Virus record (IMG/VR): IMGVR_UViG_3300050343_000117
Span: 62,001 to 126,000 of that record
Length of the DNA stretch: 64,000 bases
Source: a virus
Reading direction: 5' to 3' (one strand)
Part shown: one piece after another, positions 9,405 to 18,075 of the stretch
How positions within the stretch are numbered: the first letter of the stretch is position 1
Layout: each line of letters opens with the position of its first letter
Translations under genes and position numbers: made by a program
Notes under the pieces: model-generated
What the model was told of the DNA's origin: nothing
Databases searched by the model: none
What the model saw: the letters and a program-made list of their open reading frames with translations, nothing else

Positions 9405-10283
9405 CTATTGTCTGAATTGTAGTAATTCTTGTAACAGTTCATTAATTTCCTGTAGGTCACTATCTAACCCATTTATTCTAGCATGTAATGCATCTATTTC
9501 AACTTGAGTGGCGACATTGCTACCATTTAATGTATAAGGACCAGAGAGTTGAACTCCCGCGTCATCCATAACAAGTCGATCATCATTTTGATACTGCATT
9601 TTAAACTGACTATCATTGAAACCTAAATGTTTAATGATTGTGTCAGTACCATTATGATAAAAACGAGTTTCTTCGTTGGTGCCCACAATAAAGGCAAAGT
9701 GGTCATCTATGATGAGGTCGTTTCCAAAAGAAACGCCTGTGGAGTTGTATGCGGCAACTTGAACTACCTGTTCATCGTCTACCACATGGGTTAGGGAGAT
9801 AGTACTCCCGTCATCTGCAACGTAGTCTATTCCTTGATGGAGTAAGACACCGTTGAGATATACTTGAATTCTTGATGGACTGTTCGGATCTGGATCGTAT
9901 TGTAATACGTTGCCAGCGTCGTCTGCACCCGTTATGACTTCGAGTGTTCCATCTGAGGTGAATATATATGCGTTGAATGTAGTTGTCGCAGAGAGACTCT
10001 CATCTCCTACAGCGCCAATCTCTACAATTGTTTGAATACCGCCGTCATACTCTCGTTTGATATAGAGTTTGCCGTCCTGAGTATTTATACCAATTTCGCC
10101 TAGTTTTAGTTCTTCGATACTGGGAATATCACCAAGACCGTCAAATGTCTTGATGTTTGCACCAATGTTCTGAACAACATTACTAATAGGACGACCGACA
10201 GTAACTCGTTTGACCTTGGTTCCTGAACCAAACCCATTAATTGATGTTACTCCGGTTACACCACTGACTCTTCGTATAGGCAT
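9405..10283 (-). CDS. Virion fibre/baseplate-attached structural protein, 292 aa
   Basis: Begins MPIRRVSGVTGV and contains LKLGEIGINTQDGKLYIKR, a motif common near the N-terminus of phage tail-fibre and short-fibre proteins. A central segment (about residues 140-180) reads IQVYLNGVLLHQGIDYV followed by ISLTHVV, the shared beta module. The C-terminus ends in a short heptad segment, INELLQELLQF, likely a trimerisation coil. An AAGGT ribosome site precedes the ATG. It lies 4 bases after the stop of the preceding gene, so they are co-transcribed. Confidence 0.7.
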   Translation of the reverse strand: MPIRRVSGVTGVTSINGFGSGTKVKRVTVGRPISNVVQNIGANIKTFDGLGDIPSIEELKLGEIGINTQDGKLYIKREYDGGIQTIVEIGAVGDESLSATTTFNAYIFTSDGTLEVITGADDAGNVLQYDPDPNSPSRIQVYLNGVLLHQGIDYVADDGSTISLTHVVDDEQVVQVAAYNSTGVSFGNDLIIDDHFAFIVGTNEETRFYHNGTDTIIKHLGFNDSQFKMQYQNDDRLVMDDAGVQLSGPYTLNGSNVATQVEIDALHARINGLDSDLQEINELLQELLQFRQ

Positions 10284-10287
10284 GGTA

Positions 10288-10638
10288 TTACCTTGTTACC
10301 GAAGGATTGACTTTGATCTTACCTTCTAGTATTCTTTCTATAATAGTATGTCCGTCCACATCGACGAAGCTTATTTCCACATCATAAACATATCTACCGC
10401 GAGTGGATAGAACGTCAGTCTGTAGATTGGTTAGGGATATTGTAACGATACCTTCTAGGGAAGGTGTAGGAATGACAGCAGTGAAGTCGATCGACTCAGC
10501 ACTTCTGTAAGTTTTTTTCATTTTGGCTGCTACTGAATAACCAGTAAGGTCTTTCTGTGAACCATCGGGATTCACCAACTCTATTTGTAGAGCTAGGTCT
10601 GCGCCTTGGTCAATTGTAAAATCTTCGTAAGTAGCCAT
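10288..10638 (-). CDS. Small beta-rich virion protein, 116 aa
   Basis: The start is placed at the ATG giving MATYEDFTIDQG, because a GAGGA ribosome site lies just upstream. A longer reading from a TTG lacks one. The pattern (FTIDQGADLALQIEL, DLTGYSVAAKMKK, GRYVYDVEISFVD, ILEGKIKVNPSVTR) matches the Ig-like N-terminal fold of phage baseplate/fibre attachment proteins (BppU-N style). Probably links a fibre to the baseplate. A late promoter is located upstream at 10679-10686. Confidence 0.7.
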   Translation of the reverse strand: MATYEDFTIDQGADLALQIELVNPDGSQKDLTGYSVAAKMKKTYRSAESIDFTAVIPTPSLEGIVTISLTNLQTDVLSTRGRYVYDVEISFVDVDGHTIIERILEGKIKVNPSVTR

Positions 10639-10678
10639 AATCCTCAAAACCCTGAACTGTTTATAAAACGTCTTCCTC

Positions 10679-10686
10679 TATTTATA
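10679..10686 (-). promoter_or_regulatory. T4-type late promoter
   Basis: An exact TATAAATA on the minus strand, 41 bases before the ATG at 10638, in the gap after the oxygenase-like gene. It opens the transcription unit of the small fibre-associated genes. Confidence 0.75.
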
Positions 10687-10713
10687 ACAGTTCAAGGTTA
10701 GAAGAAAATCTTT

Positions 10714-11421
10714 TTAGTCTTCAGATTCAATATCTGAAAGGACCATTGCACGGAAACCTTCAGATGCTTCTGAATGATCAAAAACATATGATACCGTGAC
10801 GCGCCAATCGTCTGTAGACGCAGCGTGATACATTACTTTATCTGTCTCACCATAGTGACCAAAGTATGCTGCCTTACAAGTCCATTTACCTGGCTTGTCT
10901 TGACTACGAATAACTTCTTTAGTCTCTGGGTGAATGTACTCAAAGTAACCTGAACCATCTTCTGAATAAGAGAAGATTAGGTTATAGCCTGGCGCATTTG
11001 CATTGTTGTGCCATGAGATGAATCCTCCTGGCGGGTATACTGCTGCAAGTGCATTATGTTTGACAGACAAAAAGTTCATCATTTTGTCGTTTAGGTCACG
11101 CAAGTGATGAGTCATATCGCGTTTGAAAATTGGATCAGCATCCTTCTCAAACATCATATGCGCTTTGTCAGAAAGTTTAAAGTTGTAACCAACTAGTTCG
11201 TCTGGGAACCCTTCGTGACCTTGACCTTGAGCAACAATCTCATCCATATGCTTAGGTCCAACAAAGTATGGACGCTGGCGAATGTGTTGTGCAGAGGATA
11301 GGTGACAGTTCTCTTCGAAACCTTTCATGGTATGCAACTTGGCGTATTCGTTTAGAATCTCTAGCAACTCAGGATTGTTTACCTGTACGTGCCTTAGATA
11401 TGAGTCGTTTACCTGTGTCAT
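10714..11421 (-). CDS. Putative 2OG-Fe(II) oxygenase-like protein, 235 aa
   Basis: The second half has the double-stranded beta-helix layout of iron/2-oxoglutarate oxygenases: a GGFISWHNNAN strand (His138, with Asn140 where Asp/Glu is usual), a GYFEY strand, a second histidine in VMYHAAST (His199), and Arg207 in WRVTVSYVF, the usual 2OG-binding arginine position. The N-terminal half is helical and unassigned. The first metal site deviates from HxD/E, so activity is uncertain. It overlaps the glycosyltransferase stop by 4 bases (ATGA) and is translationally coupled to it. Together they are plausible modifiers of the adjacent 1580-aa repeat fibre. The fold call is from motifs only. Confidence 0.55.
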   Translation of the reverse strand: MTQVNDSYLRHVQVNNPELLEILNEYAKLHTMKGFEENCHLSSAQHIRQRPYFVGPKHMDEIVAQGQGHEGFPDELVGYNFKLSDKAHMMFEKDADPIFKRDMTHHLRDLNDKMMNFLSVKHNALAAVYPPGGFISWHNNANAPGYNLIFSYSEDGSGYFEYIHPETKEVIRSQDKPGKWTCKAAYFGHYGETDKVMYHAASTDDWRVTVSYVFDHSEASEGFRAMVLSDIESED

Positions 11422-12155
11422 ACGATTGGAGTATCCTTGTTTAACCCTGCCGAGAAGTGACGCAAAATCACTGGACCCGTTTCAGGTTGTGTGATTGCCC
11501 AGTTCAGGGCGTTGTAATAATTCCACCTCAAGTCGTCATCAAAGATACCAACTTTGAGGTCCTTATATTTCTCTTCTTTCTCGACTAACCACCAGAGAGA
11601 AAATTGGTCCCAAGATTTGAGACTATCTACATACCCTTCCGGCCACCAAGAATCATTCATCTGTCTGAATGTTAAGTCCCACCAGTCATCCATAAATTCA
11701 CGAACAATTGGTTTAGACATATCATATAAACAAACACCACCGCATAGTGTGAACTTAGATTTACCTTCTGGCGTATCAAAGTCTCTTTCTGCGTAAATAT
11801 AATCACGATCATCTGTCAATGCTGAGAAGACCAAATCATGGTCTTTCATTTCATCCCAAACCTTGACGATGTCTTCGTGCTCACATTCCATATCAGCATC
11901 AATGTACATTGTCAAGTCATACGGAGATTTTGCCATCCCCCATAACTTAGCGCGATAGTGGTCGTCACAAAACATAATATCATCTGCAACATCTCTACCA
12001 CGATCATCAAGAAATCTTTCTTCTGTTACCAAACAAATCTTACATTCCTCTTCAGGTTCATAATAATCCCGAATAGACTCTGCAAGATTGATTGCGTACA
12101 AATAAAAGTTGCGTTTCTTGGACGCAACAATTATGAATCCTTTAGTCTTTTCCAT
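11418..12155 (-). CDS. GT-A glycosyltransferase, 245 aa
   Basis: A nucleotide-sugar-dependent glycosyltransferase of GT-A type. It has an N-terminal beta-strand FIIVASKK, the metal-binding DxD in YIDADMEC (residues 86-88), an acceptor-side motif LCGGVCLYD, and a Trp-rich C-terminal half (SWDQFSLWWLV) ending in VILRHFSAG. No signal peptide or membrane segment, so it is cytoplasmic and probably acts on a virion protein before assembly. It overlaps its upstream neighbour by 14 bases and its downstream oxygenase-like partner by 4. Sugar and acceptor are not identifiable from the sequence. Confidence 0.75.
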   Translation of the reverse strand: MEKTKGFIIVASKKRNFYLYAINLAESIRDYYEPEEECKICLVTEERFLDDRGRDVADDIMFCDDHYRAKLWGMAKSPYDLTMYIDADMECEHEDIVKVWDEMKDHDLVFSALTDDRDYIYAERDFDTPEGKSKFTLCGGVCLYDMSKPIVREFMDDWWDLTFRQMNDSWWPEGYVDSLKSWDQFSLWWLVEKEEKYKDLKVGIFDDDLRWNYYNALNWAITQPETGPVILRHFSAGLNKDTPIV

Positions 12156-12603
12156 TAGTCTCGGCCTCTAGTTGGTCTTGTAAAATCATAATTGAGTACA
12201 TATCGACTTCAATCTTAGACTTTGCACGACGCAATTTTGCCTTCAACTTACGGTTCTTAGAGTTCTTAATCTCTTCGACTTCGAACGCTTCCATCTTATA
12301 ATTGAAGAGTTTTTCTAGTTTACGTGCCTTGTTATGTTCTTCGTCACGCATCTTCTCTTCTTCTGCTTCTGCCTTCTTTCGTTCAACACGGTCAACAGTT
12401 TCCTTGTCAATCGAATCTTCACCTAGGGCATCAACAACTTCATTAAACAGTTCGTTCTCACTACCATCCTTATCATGACGGTGTAAAAACATTTGTTGTC
12501 GTGTGACACGACCCATATCATCTTCAAGTTCTAGAATACAGTTTAGTTCTTTCTTTTCTTCCGTTTCCCAGAACGCATTATCCATCCATTGTTTACGACT
12601 CAT
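12142..12603 (-). CDS. Charged coiled-coil hypothetical protein, 153 aa
   Basis: No family recognised. It is very rich in Glu, Lys and Arg. Residues about 70-140 form a continuous predicted helix/coiled coil (KKAEAEEEKMRDEEHNKARK). The N-terminus is WMDNAFWETEEKKELN. First gene of the unit after the hairpin at 12659-12680, leading into the glycosyltransferase. Possibly a chaperone or scaffold for the repetitive fibre next door, by position only. Confidence 0.6.
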   Translation of the reverse strand: MSRKQWMDNAFWETEEKKELNCILELEDDMGRVTRQQMFLHRHDKDGSENELFNEVVDALGEDSIDKETVDRVERKKAEAEEEKMRDEEHNKARKLEKLFNYKMEAFEVEEIKNSKNRKLKAKLRRAKSKIEVDMYSIMILQDQLEAETNGKD

Positions 12604-12658
12604 TAAATATCTCCAGAGAGTTCAATTCAAATTATAATGTATATAGTGTTGAGATAAA

Positions 12659-12680
12659 GCGGGTCAAATGAATGACCCGC
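12659..12680 (-). terminator. Rho-independent-type terminator after the repeat fibre
   Basis: On the minus strand GCGGGTCA...TGACCCGC forms an 8-bp stem with a 6-base loop, followed by TTTAT. It lies 33 bases beyond the stop of the 1580-aa fibre. Confidence 0.75.
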
Positions 12681-12712
12681 CTTGTTCTCATATTATACCA
12701 TACTTAGGTTGA

Positions 12713-15700
12713 TTATGCAACCCTACAGTATAGAGTATAAGTTTCTGGTGTATGTACTAGAGTGTCGCTAATCGTTGCACCAACATAGTTACCTAGGAAG
12801 GAACGTGAGTAGTTGCCACCGAAGTTACGTGAGTAATCACCTGTAAACGTACGTGAGTAGTTACCAGTGAAGTCACCTACGTATGTAGATACACGATCAC
12901 GTGAGTAAGTACCTGAGTATGCAGAACTACGGATTCTTGCGTAAGCAGAAACCCTTACACGTGAGTAGTTACCTACGAAGTCGCGTGAGTAGTTACCTAC
13001 GAAGTCACCAACAAAATCACGGGCATATGTACCAGTGTATTCACCAGCATATGCTCTTGAGTAGTTACCAGTGAAGTCACCAGCAAAGTCACGAGTGTAC
13101 TGACCGGAGAAATCACGTGAGTAGTTACCTGTGAATGTGTTAGAGTAAGTACCAGTGTACTCACCAACGAATCCACGAGCGTAGTTTCCTACGTAGTTTC
13201 CACCGAAGTTACGTGAGTAAGTTCCGGAGTAAGCGCCAGTGTACTCACCAACGAATCCACGTGAGTAAGTTCCAGCATATTCACCAGTGAAAGTACGTGC
13301 ATAGTTTCCTACGTAGTTTCCACCAAACTGTCGAGTGTAATTACCAACATAGTTACCAGTAAAGTCACCAACATAATCCCCAACAAAGTTACCCGCATAG
13401 TTACGAGAGTATTGTCCGGAGAATGTGCGTGAGTAGTTACCTGTAAAGTCACCAGCAAAGTTAGTTACACGATCACGAGTGTATGCAGATGAACGGTTAC
13501 GTGTGTAAACCGAAACACGAGTCCTTACATATGCAGAGTAACGAGTACGCGTTGAAGTACGAGTGTACTCACCAGTATAGTTACCAGCGTAATCGCCAGC
13601 GTATCCACGAGCGTAGTTGCCTACGAAGTCACCAGCATACCCACGTGCGTAGTTACCCACGAAGTTACCAGCGAAGTTAGTTACGCGATCTCTTGTGAAG
13701 TCACCAATATAGTTAGTCACACGTGTACGAGCGTAAGCAGAACCACGGTTACGAGTCGAAGTACGTGTTGAAGTACGAGTAAAGTCGCCAACATAGTTAG
13801 TGATACGAGTACGAGCATATGCAGAGTAACGAACGCGAGTAGAAGTTCGAGTTGAAGTTCTTGCGTAGTTACCTACGAAGTTACCAGCAAAGTTAGTTAC
13901 ACGGTTACGAGTAAAGTCGCCAACATAGTTAGTGATACGAGTACGAGCGTAAGCAGAGTAACGAGTACGTGTTGAAGTACGAGTACTAGTTCTTGCGTAG
14001 TTACCAACATAATCACCGGCATAACCTAGAGTACGTGTGTAGTCACCTACGTAATCACCAGCATAGTAACCAGTACGAGTGTAGTAACCAGTCTCAGTAC
14101 GAGTACGAGTACTAGTTCTTGCGTAGTTACCAGTATAGTGACCAGTGCGTGTACGACCATAGTTACCAGTGTAAGCACCAGTACGTGTACGAGAGTAATC
14201 TCCGGCATATGAGAACGCACGGTTACGTGAGTAATCTCCAGCAAAGTTACCTGTAAAGTTAGTTACACGATCACGTGAGTAGTTACCCGCATAAGATGCG
14301 TTACGTGTACGAGAGTAGTTTCCTACGAAATCACCGGCATAAGATGCAGCACGGTTACGTGAGTAATCTCCAGCATAAGATGCATTACGTGTACGTCCGT
14401 AGTTACCTACAAAGTTTCCGGTATAGTTAGTAGCACGAGTACGACCATAGTTACCAGTATATGTTACGCCACGAGTGTAGTTACCAGTATAGTAGAATGT
14501 TGAATTACGAGTACGTGTGTAGTTACCCGCGAAACTGGTTGTTCTGGAATATGTCAAGTTACCTACGAAGTTACCAGCGAAGTTACCAGCATAAGATGAA
14601 CCACCCGATTGGTAAGTAACACCATAATGTGATACGAATCCATTCGTGTTTCTCCAAACAGCACGATAATATGTTACACCGCCAGCAGTCAGAGATGTTC
14701 CGTTTCCTGTCATGCTTCCAACTATAGATCCATTAACATAAACGGTAACAAAATTGATTCCACCTTCATTATCCGAACGCCAACCTGTAGTTAACGACCA
14801 GTTATTTCCGGAATATGCGTTGGTTACGGTACCACCAGCACCAGTAGAAGTACGTGTGGAAGTACGCGTTGATGTTACTGTACGAGTATAGTTTGAAGTT
14901 GCTACACTGTTACGAGTATAGTTACCAACATATCCCGTTCCGTTAACAGAGGTTCTAGTATAGTCAAGTGTTGCAGCACGTCCTCTAGAGTAATCACCAA
15001 CAAAGTTACCTGTGAAGTTGGTTGCACGAGTACGTGAGTAGTTACCCGCATAAGATGCGGCACGAGTACGTCCATAGTTACCAGTATATGTTGCATTACG
15101 TGTACGTGTTGATGTACGAGCATAGTTACCGACATAAGATGCGGCACGAGTACGTCCATAGTTACCTACGAAGTTGCCTGCGTAGTTAGTAGCACGAGTA
15201 CGACCATAGTTACCAGTATAGTGACCAGTACGTGTACGTCCGTAGTTACCGACATATGAGAATGCACGGTTACGAGAGTAATCACCAGCGTATGAGAACG
15301 CACGGTTACGAGAGTAGTCACCTACGTAGTTTCCAGCATAGTACAATGTACGAGTATATGCTAGTGTACGTGTTGATGTACGTGTTGAAGTACGTGTATA
15401 GTTGTATGTTTGGTAGCGAGTACGTGTTGAAGTTCTTGCGTAATTTCCCACATAATCGCCAGCATAGTTACCAGCATATCCACGAGCATAGTTACCAACA
15501 AAATCACCTGTGAACGTTGTTGCATAGTTACCAACAAAATCACCAGCAAAGTTAGTTACACGATCACGTGAATAGTTACCTACGTAATCACCAGCATAGT
15601 TACCAGCGTATCCACGTGCGTAGTTACCAACAAAGTCGCCAGTAAATGTGGTTGCATAGTTACCTACGTAATCACCGGCATAGTTACCAGCAAAGTTACG

Positions 15701-17455
15701 TGCATAGTTTCCTACGAAGTTACCAACGAAGTCACGAGCATAGTTTCCTACGAAGTTACCGGCAAAGTTAGTGACACGGTCACGTGTATATGCAGAGTAG
15801 CGAGTACGAGTTGACGTACGAGCATATGCTGAATAACGTGTACGAGTAGATGTACGAGTAGAAACGCGAGCGTAGTTACCAACATAATCACCTGCATAAC
15901 CACGGGAATAGTTACCTACGAATCCACGTGAGTAGTTACCCACGAATCCACGAGCATAGTTTCCTACGAAGTTACCGGCAAAGTTAGTGACTCGATTGCG
16001 TGTGTAAGTAGAAACACGTGCACGAGAGTAAACGCCTGCAAAGTTAGTTACACGGTCACGTGTATAATTGGTAATACGAGTACGGGTGTAATCAGCAGAG
16101 TATGCTGAAGTACGAGTACGAGTATAAGTCCCTGCGTAAGCAGATACACGGTTGCGTGAATAGGTACCGGCATATGCAGATACACGGTTACGAGAATAAG
16201 TTCCAGCGTAAGTTCCAGTGTATGTTGATACGCGTGTACGAGTGTAGTCTGCTGAGTAAGAAGAACTACGTGTACGTGAGTAAGTACCTGAGTAAGTTGA
16301 AACACGACCACGAGTATATGCAGATGTGCGAGTACGTGAGAATGTTCCGGTAAATGGTGTGACGCGGTTTCGAACATATGTAGAAACACGTGAACGGTTG
16401 TAAGTACCGGCAAAGTATCCAGTAAATGCAGTTAGTCTATTACGTGTATATGAAGATACGCGTGTTCTTGCATAATTACCTACGTAATCACGTGAATAAT
16501 TACCTACGAAGTCACGGGAATATGCACCAGTGTAGTTACCAACAAACGTACGTGCAAATGTGTCCACACTGTTACGTGTGTAAGTAGAAACACGGTCACG
16601 TGAGTATGCAGAAACCCTAGTACGAGTGTAAGCTGAGTTACGTGTACGAGAGTATGCAACGTCGACAATAGTACGACGGGTGTTAGAGGCAGAACCTCGT
16701 GGTACCCATGTACCTGCCAAAGATGGTGCGCCTTGTGCAGATGAACGCAACTGGTATGAACCAATCGCACCTGCTGTAGATCGAAGTGATTTAGCACGTT
16801 GACCAAGTGTGTACTTGATTTCCGCGTCGGTCATAGACTTCAGACCATTGAATGATGTACCATCATAATCTGTTGCGACTGGACGTGTAGTAACTACACC
16901 AGCTGGTGGAGTTGCAAGTGCAGTTCGTTTCCAGATATGATATTGAGTTGTTGTACCATCACCATGTGTATCGGCAAACACATTCTCGATGTGCTTAGTC
17001 CAATCACTACCTGGCGAGGTAGTTGAAAGTTCGAATGCACCTTGAAGACCTAGAGTCTCCATGTTTTTTAGTGCACGGTTTGTCAGATTATCCAAATCCC
17101 CATCTACCATTTCGTAGAAGCCAGGATTTGCGTTATCTGCGTAATAACCGACAGGACGGGCAAAATCAGAACCAGATTCACTCGCGGAACCAGCAACCTG
17201 TTTCAAGGTTGTAGTTACACTTGTGCCAGTGATAGCAGACATTGGGTGTGTACCCGCTGGTTCATTGTAGTACGTATCTACAAAAGAACCGATGTTTGTA
17301 CCATTGGTTAGACTGATGTCACCGACATCACCAGCGGAGGCCTCCGCTAATGCTTCACCCACTTTTACAGCAAGATACATCTCTTCTGCTGGAGTGAATT
17401 CCTGTAGGTCACCATCGGTATTTTTAATTTTTAGTGGTATACTAGATGCTGACAC
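12713..17455 (-). CDS. Virion structural protein with unbroken tetrapeptide repeat, 1580 aa
   Basis: The N-terminal 260 residues match the style of a marine T4-like virion protein (DGDLQEFTPAEEMYLAVKVG, then GTNIGSFVDTYYNEPAGTHP). From about residue 265 to 1560 the chain is one tandem 4-residue repeat: column 1 Gly/Arg/Ser/Thr, column 2 Asn/Thr/Asp/Ala/Gly, column 3 Tyr/Phe/Arg, column 4 Val/Ala/Thr/Ser (for example GNYA RGFV GNYS RDRV). One globular insert at about residues 868-950 (NNWSLTTGW to SHYGVTYQSG) interrupts it. The C-terminus is short (DTLVHTPETYTLYCRVA). Very Arg/Tyr/Gly-rich. Likely a rigid solenoid or extended fibre. Late promoter at 17508-17515. The function is inferred from position and the N-terminus. 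Confidence 0.8.
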   Translation of the reverse strand: MSASSIPLKIKNTDGDLQEFTPAEEMYLAVKVGEALAEASAGDVGDISLTNGTNIGSFVDTYYNEPAGTHPMSAITGTSVTTTLKQVAGSASESGSDFARPVGYYADNANPGFYEMVDGDLDNLTNRALKNMETLGLQGAFELSTTSPGSDWTKHIENVFADTHGDGTTTQYHIWKRTALATPPAGVVTTRPVATDYDGTSFNGLKSMTDAEIKYTLGQRAKSLRSTAGAIGSYQLRSSAQGAPSLAGTWVPRGSASNTRRTIVDVAYSRTRNSAYTRTRVSAYSRDRVSTYTRNSVDTFARTFVGNYTGAYSRDFVGNYSRDYVGNYARTRVSSYTRNRLTAFTGYFAGTYNRSRVSTYVRNRVTPFTGTFSRTRTSAYTRGRVSTYSGTYSRTRSSSYSADYTRTRVSTYTGTYAGTYSRNRVSAYAGTYSRNRVSAYAGTYTRTRTSAYSADYTRTRITNYTRDRVTNFAGVYSRARVSTYTRNRVTNFAGNFVGNYARGFVGNYSRGFVGNYSRGYAGDYVGNYARVSTRTSTRTRYSAYARTSTRTRYSAYTRDRVTNFAGNFVGNYARDFVGNFVGNYARNFAGNYAGDYVGNYATTFTGDFVGNYARGYAGNYAGDYVGNYSRDRVTNFAGDFVGNYATTFTGDFVGNYARGYAGNYAGDYVGNYARTSTRTRYQTYNYTRTSTRTSTRTLAYTRTLYYAGNYVGDYSRNRAFSYAGDYSRNRAFSYVGNYGRTRTGHYTGNYGRTRATNYAGNFVGNYGRTRAASYVGNYARTSTRTRNATYTGNYGRTRAASYAGNYSRTRATNFTGNFVGDYSRGRAATLDYTRTSVNGTGYVGNYTRNSVATSNYTRTVTSTRTSTRTSTGAGGTVTNAYSGNNWSLTTGWRSDNEGGINFVTVYVNGSIVGSMTGNGTSLTAGGVTYYRAVWRNTNGFVSHYGVTYQSGGSSYAGNFAGNFVGNLTYSRTTSFAGNYTRTRNSTFYYTGNYTRGVTYTGNYGRTRATNYTGNFVGNYGRTRNASYAGDYSRNRAASYAGDFVGNYSRTRNASYAGNYSRDRVTNFTGNFAGDYSRNRAFSYAGDYSRTRTGAYTGNYGRTRTGHYTGNYARTSTRTRTETGYYTRTGYYAGDYVGDYTRTLGYAGDYVGNYARTSTRTSTRTRYSAYARTRITNYVGDFTRNRVTNFAGNFVGNYARTSTRTSTRVRYSAYARTRITNYVGDFTRTSTRTSTRNRGSAYARTRVTNYIGDFTRDRVTNFAGNFVGNYARGYAGDFVGNYARGYAGDYAGNYTGEYTRTSTRTRYSAYVRTRVSVYTRNRSSAYTRDRVTNFAGDFTGNYSRTFSGQYSRNYAGNFVGDYVGDFTGNYVGNYTRQFGGNYVGNYARTFTGEYAGTYSRGFVGEYTGAYSGTYSRNFGGNYVGNYARGFVGEYTGTYSNTFTGNYSRDFSGQYTRDFAGDFTGNYSRAYAGEYTGTYARDFVGDFVGNYSRDFVGNYSRVRVSAYARIRSSAYSGTYSRDRVSTYVGDFTGNYSRTFTGDYSRNFGGNYSRSFLGNYVGATISDTLVHTPETYTLYCRVA
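12760..16660 (-). repeat. 12-nt coding repeat tract (tetrapeptide repeat)
   Basis: Degenerate 12-base units on the minus strand encode the 4-residue motif for over 1200 residues, with a non-repeat insert at about 14600-14850. Units are imperfect and arranged in higher-order blocks (for example NFAGDFVGNYATTFTGDFVG occurs twice in close succession), which indicates expansion by slippage and recombination. Confidence 0.9.
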
Positions 17456-17507
17456 GATATCGTCTCTCTTTAGCTAAAGTTAAAGTTTATTGGTTAATGA
17501 CGTAGTA

Positions 17508-17515
17508 TATTTATA
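17508..17515 (-). promoter_or_regulatory. T4-type late promoter
   Basis: An exact TATAAATA on the minus strand, 53 bases before the ATG of the 1580-aa fibre and directly after a terminator hairpin. Confidence 0.75.
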
Positions 17516-17517
17516 AC

Positions 17518-17553
17518 AAAAAAAATGTGCATAAACGGAGTCTAGGCACATTT
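17518..17553 (-). terminator. Rho-independent terminator
   Basis: On the minus strand AAATGTGC and GCACATTT form an 8-bp stem around a 15-base loop, followed by a run of U. It ends the unit containing the tail-assembly chaperone and is followed within 3 bases by the late promoter of the next unit. Confidence 0.75.
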
Positions 17554-17621
17554 CTTAAAAAATATTTACTTTACTTATAAGATTCTCATTATACACTATA
17601 ATTTAAAAAATGCAAGTAAAA

Positions 17622-18062
17622 TTATTGTGGAGTTTCTGGCCAGTTGACCTGATCAATATTTGACATATTCGGATCAATAAAGTCTAAGTCCCTTAATTCC
17701 TGACGATACCCCGCCCACGCATTCTTCATATCAGTAGATAGTGGAGAGTCTGAGAGCTGAGTCCAGTCAGTGCTCGCTATCATGCGATTTCTCATAAATC
17801 TGACTTCATTCATTAGATCTTCTTGATCCCAGACCCATTCTCCATCTACCCAAGAAGAATGTCTATTTGGAGAAGATTCTCTTTCTTTCCAGTTACCATC
17901 CCAGTAATGGGTCTGTATAAACTCAGCTTTATCTGAGATTACAAAATCAATATGGACAATTGTTGTTCCATCTTCTCTTAAACCTTCAGGTTCATTAGAA
18001 CCAGATGCTAACTTTAATGTTTGTATTTCATTATTTCTAATGTATGCGATATAATAAATCAT
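17622..18062 (-). CDS. Phage tail assembly chaperone (Phage_tail_APC-like), 146 aa
   Basis: The C-terminal half carries the family signature: RFMRNRMIASTDWTQLSDSP, then WAGYRQELRDLDF and a terminal NWPETPQ. Proteins of this type are small cytoplasmic chaperones for tail-fibre folding or attachment. The N-terminal half starts as a short beta-like segment (MIYYIAYIRNNEIQTLKL). It lies downstream of the three receptor-binding-type genes and is probably their partner. Followed by a terminator. Confidence 0.75.
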   Translation of the reverse strand: MIYYIAYIRNNEIQTLKLASGSNEPEGLREDGTTIVHIDFVISDKAEFIQTHYWDGNWKERESSPNRHSSWVDGEWVWDQEDLMNEVRFMRNRMIASTDWTQLSDSPLSTDMKNAWAGYRQELRDLDFIDPNMSNIDQVNWPETPQ

Positions 18063-18075
18063 TTATTTTCTCTTT

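Noticed and set aside
10082-10089. A further minus-strand TATAAATA inside the 292-aa gene
   Set aside because: It lies within a coding region far from any downstream start, so it is probably chance.
12760-16660. CRISPR-like or satellite array suggested by short regular repeats
   Set aside because: The 12-base period is in frame inside one 1580-codon gene, and there are no constant repeats with unique spacers.
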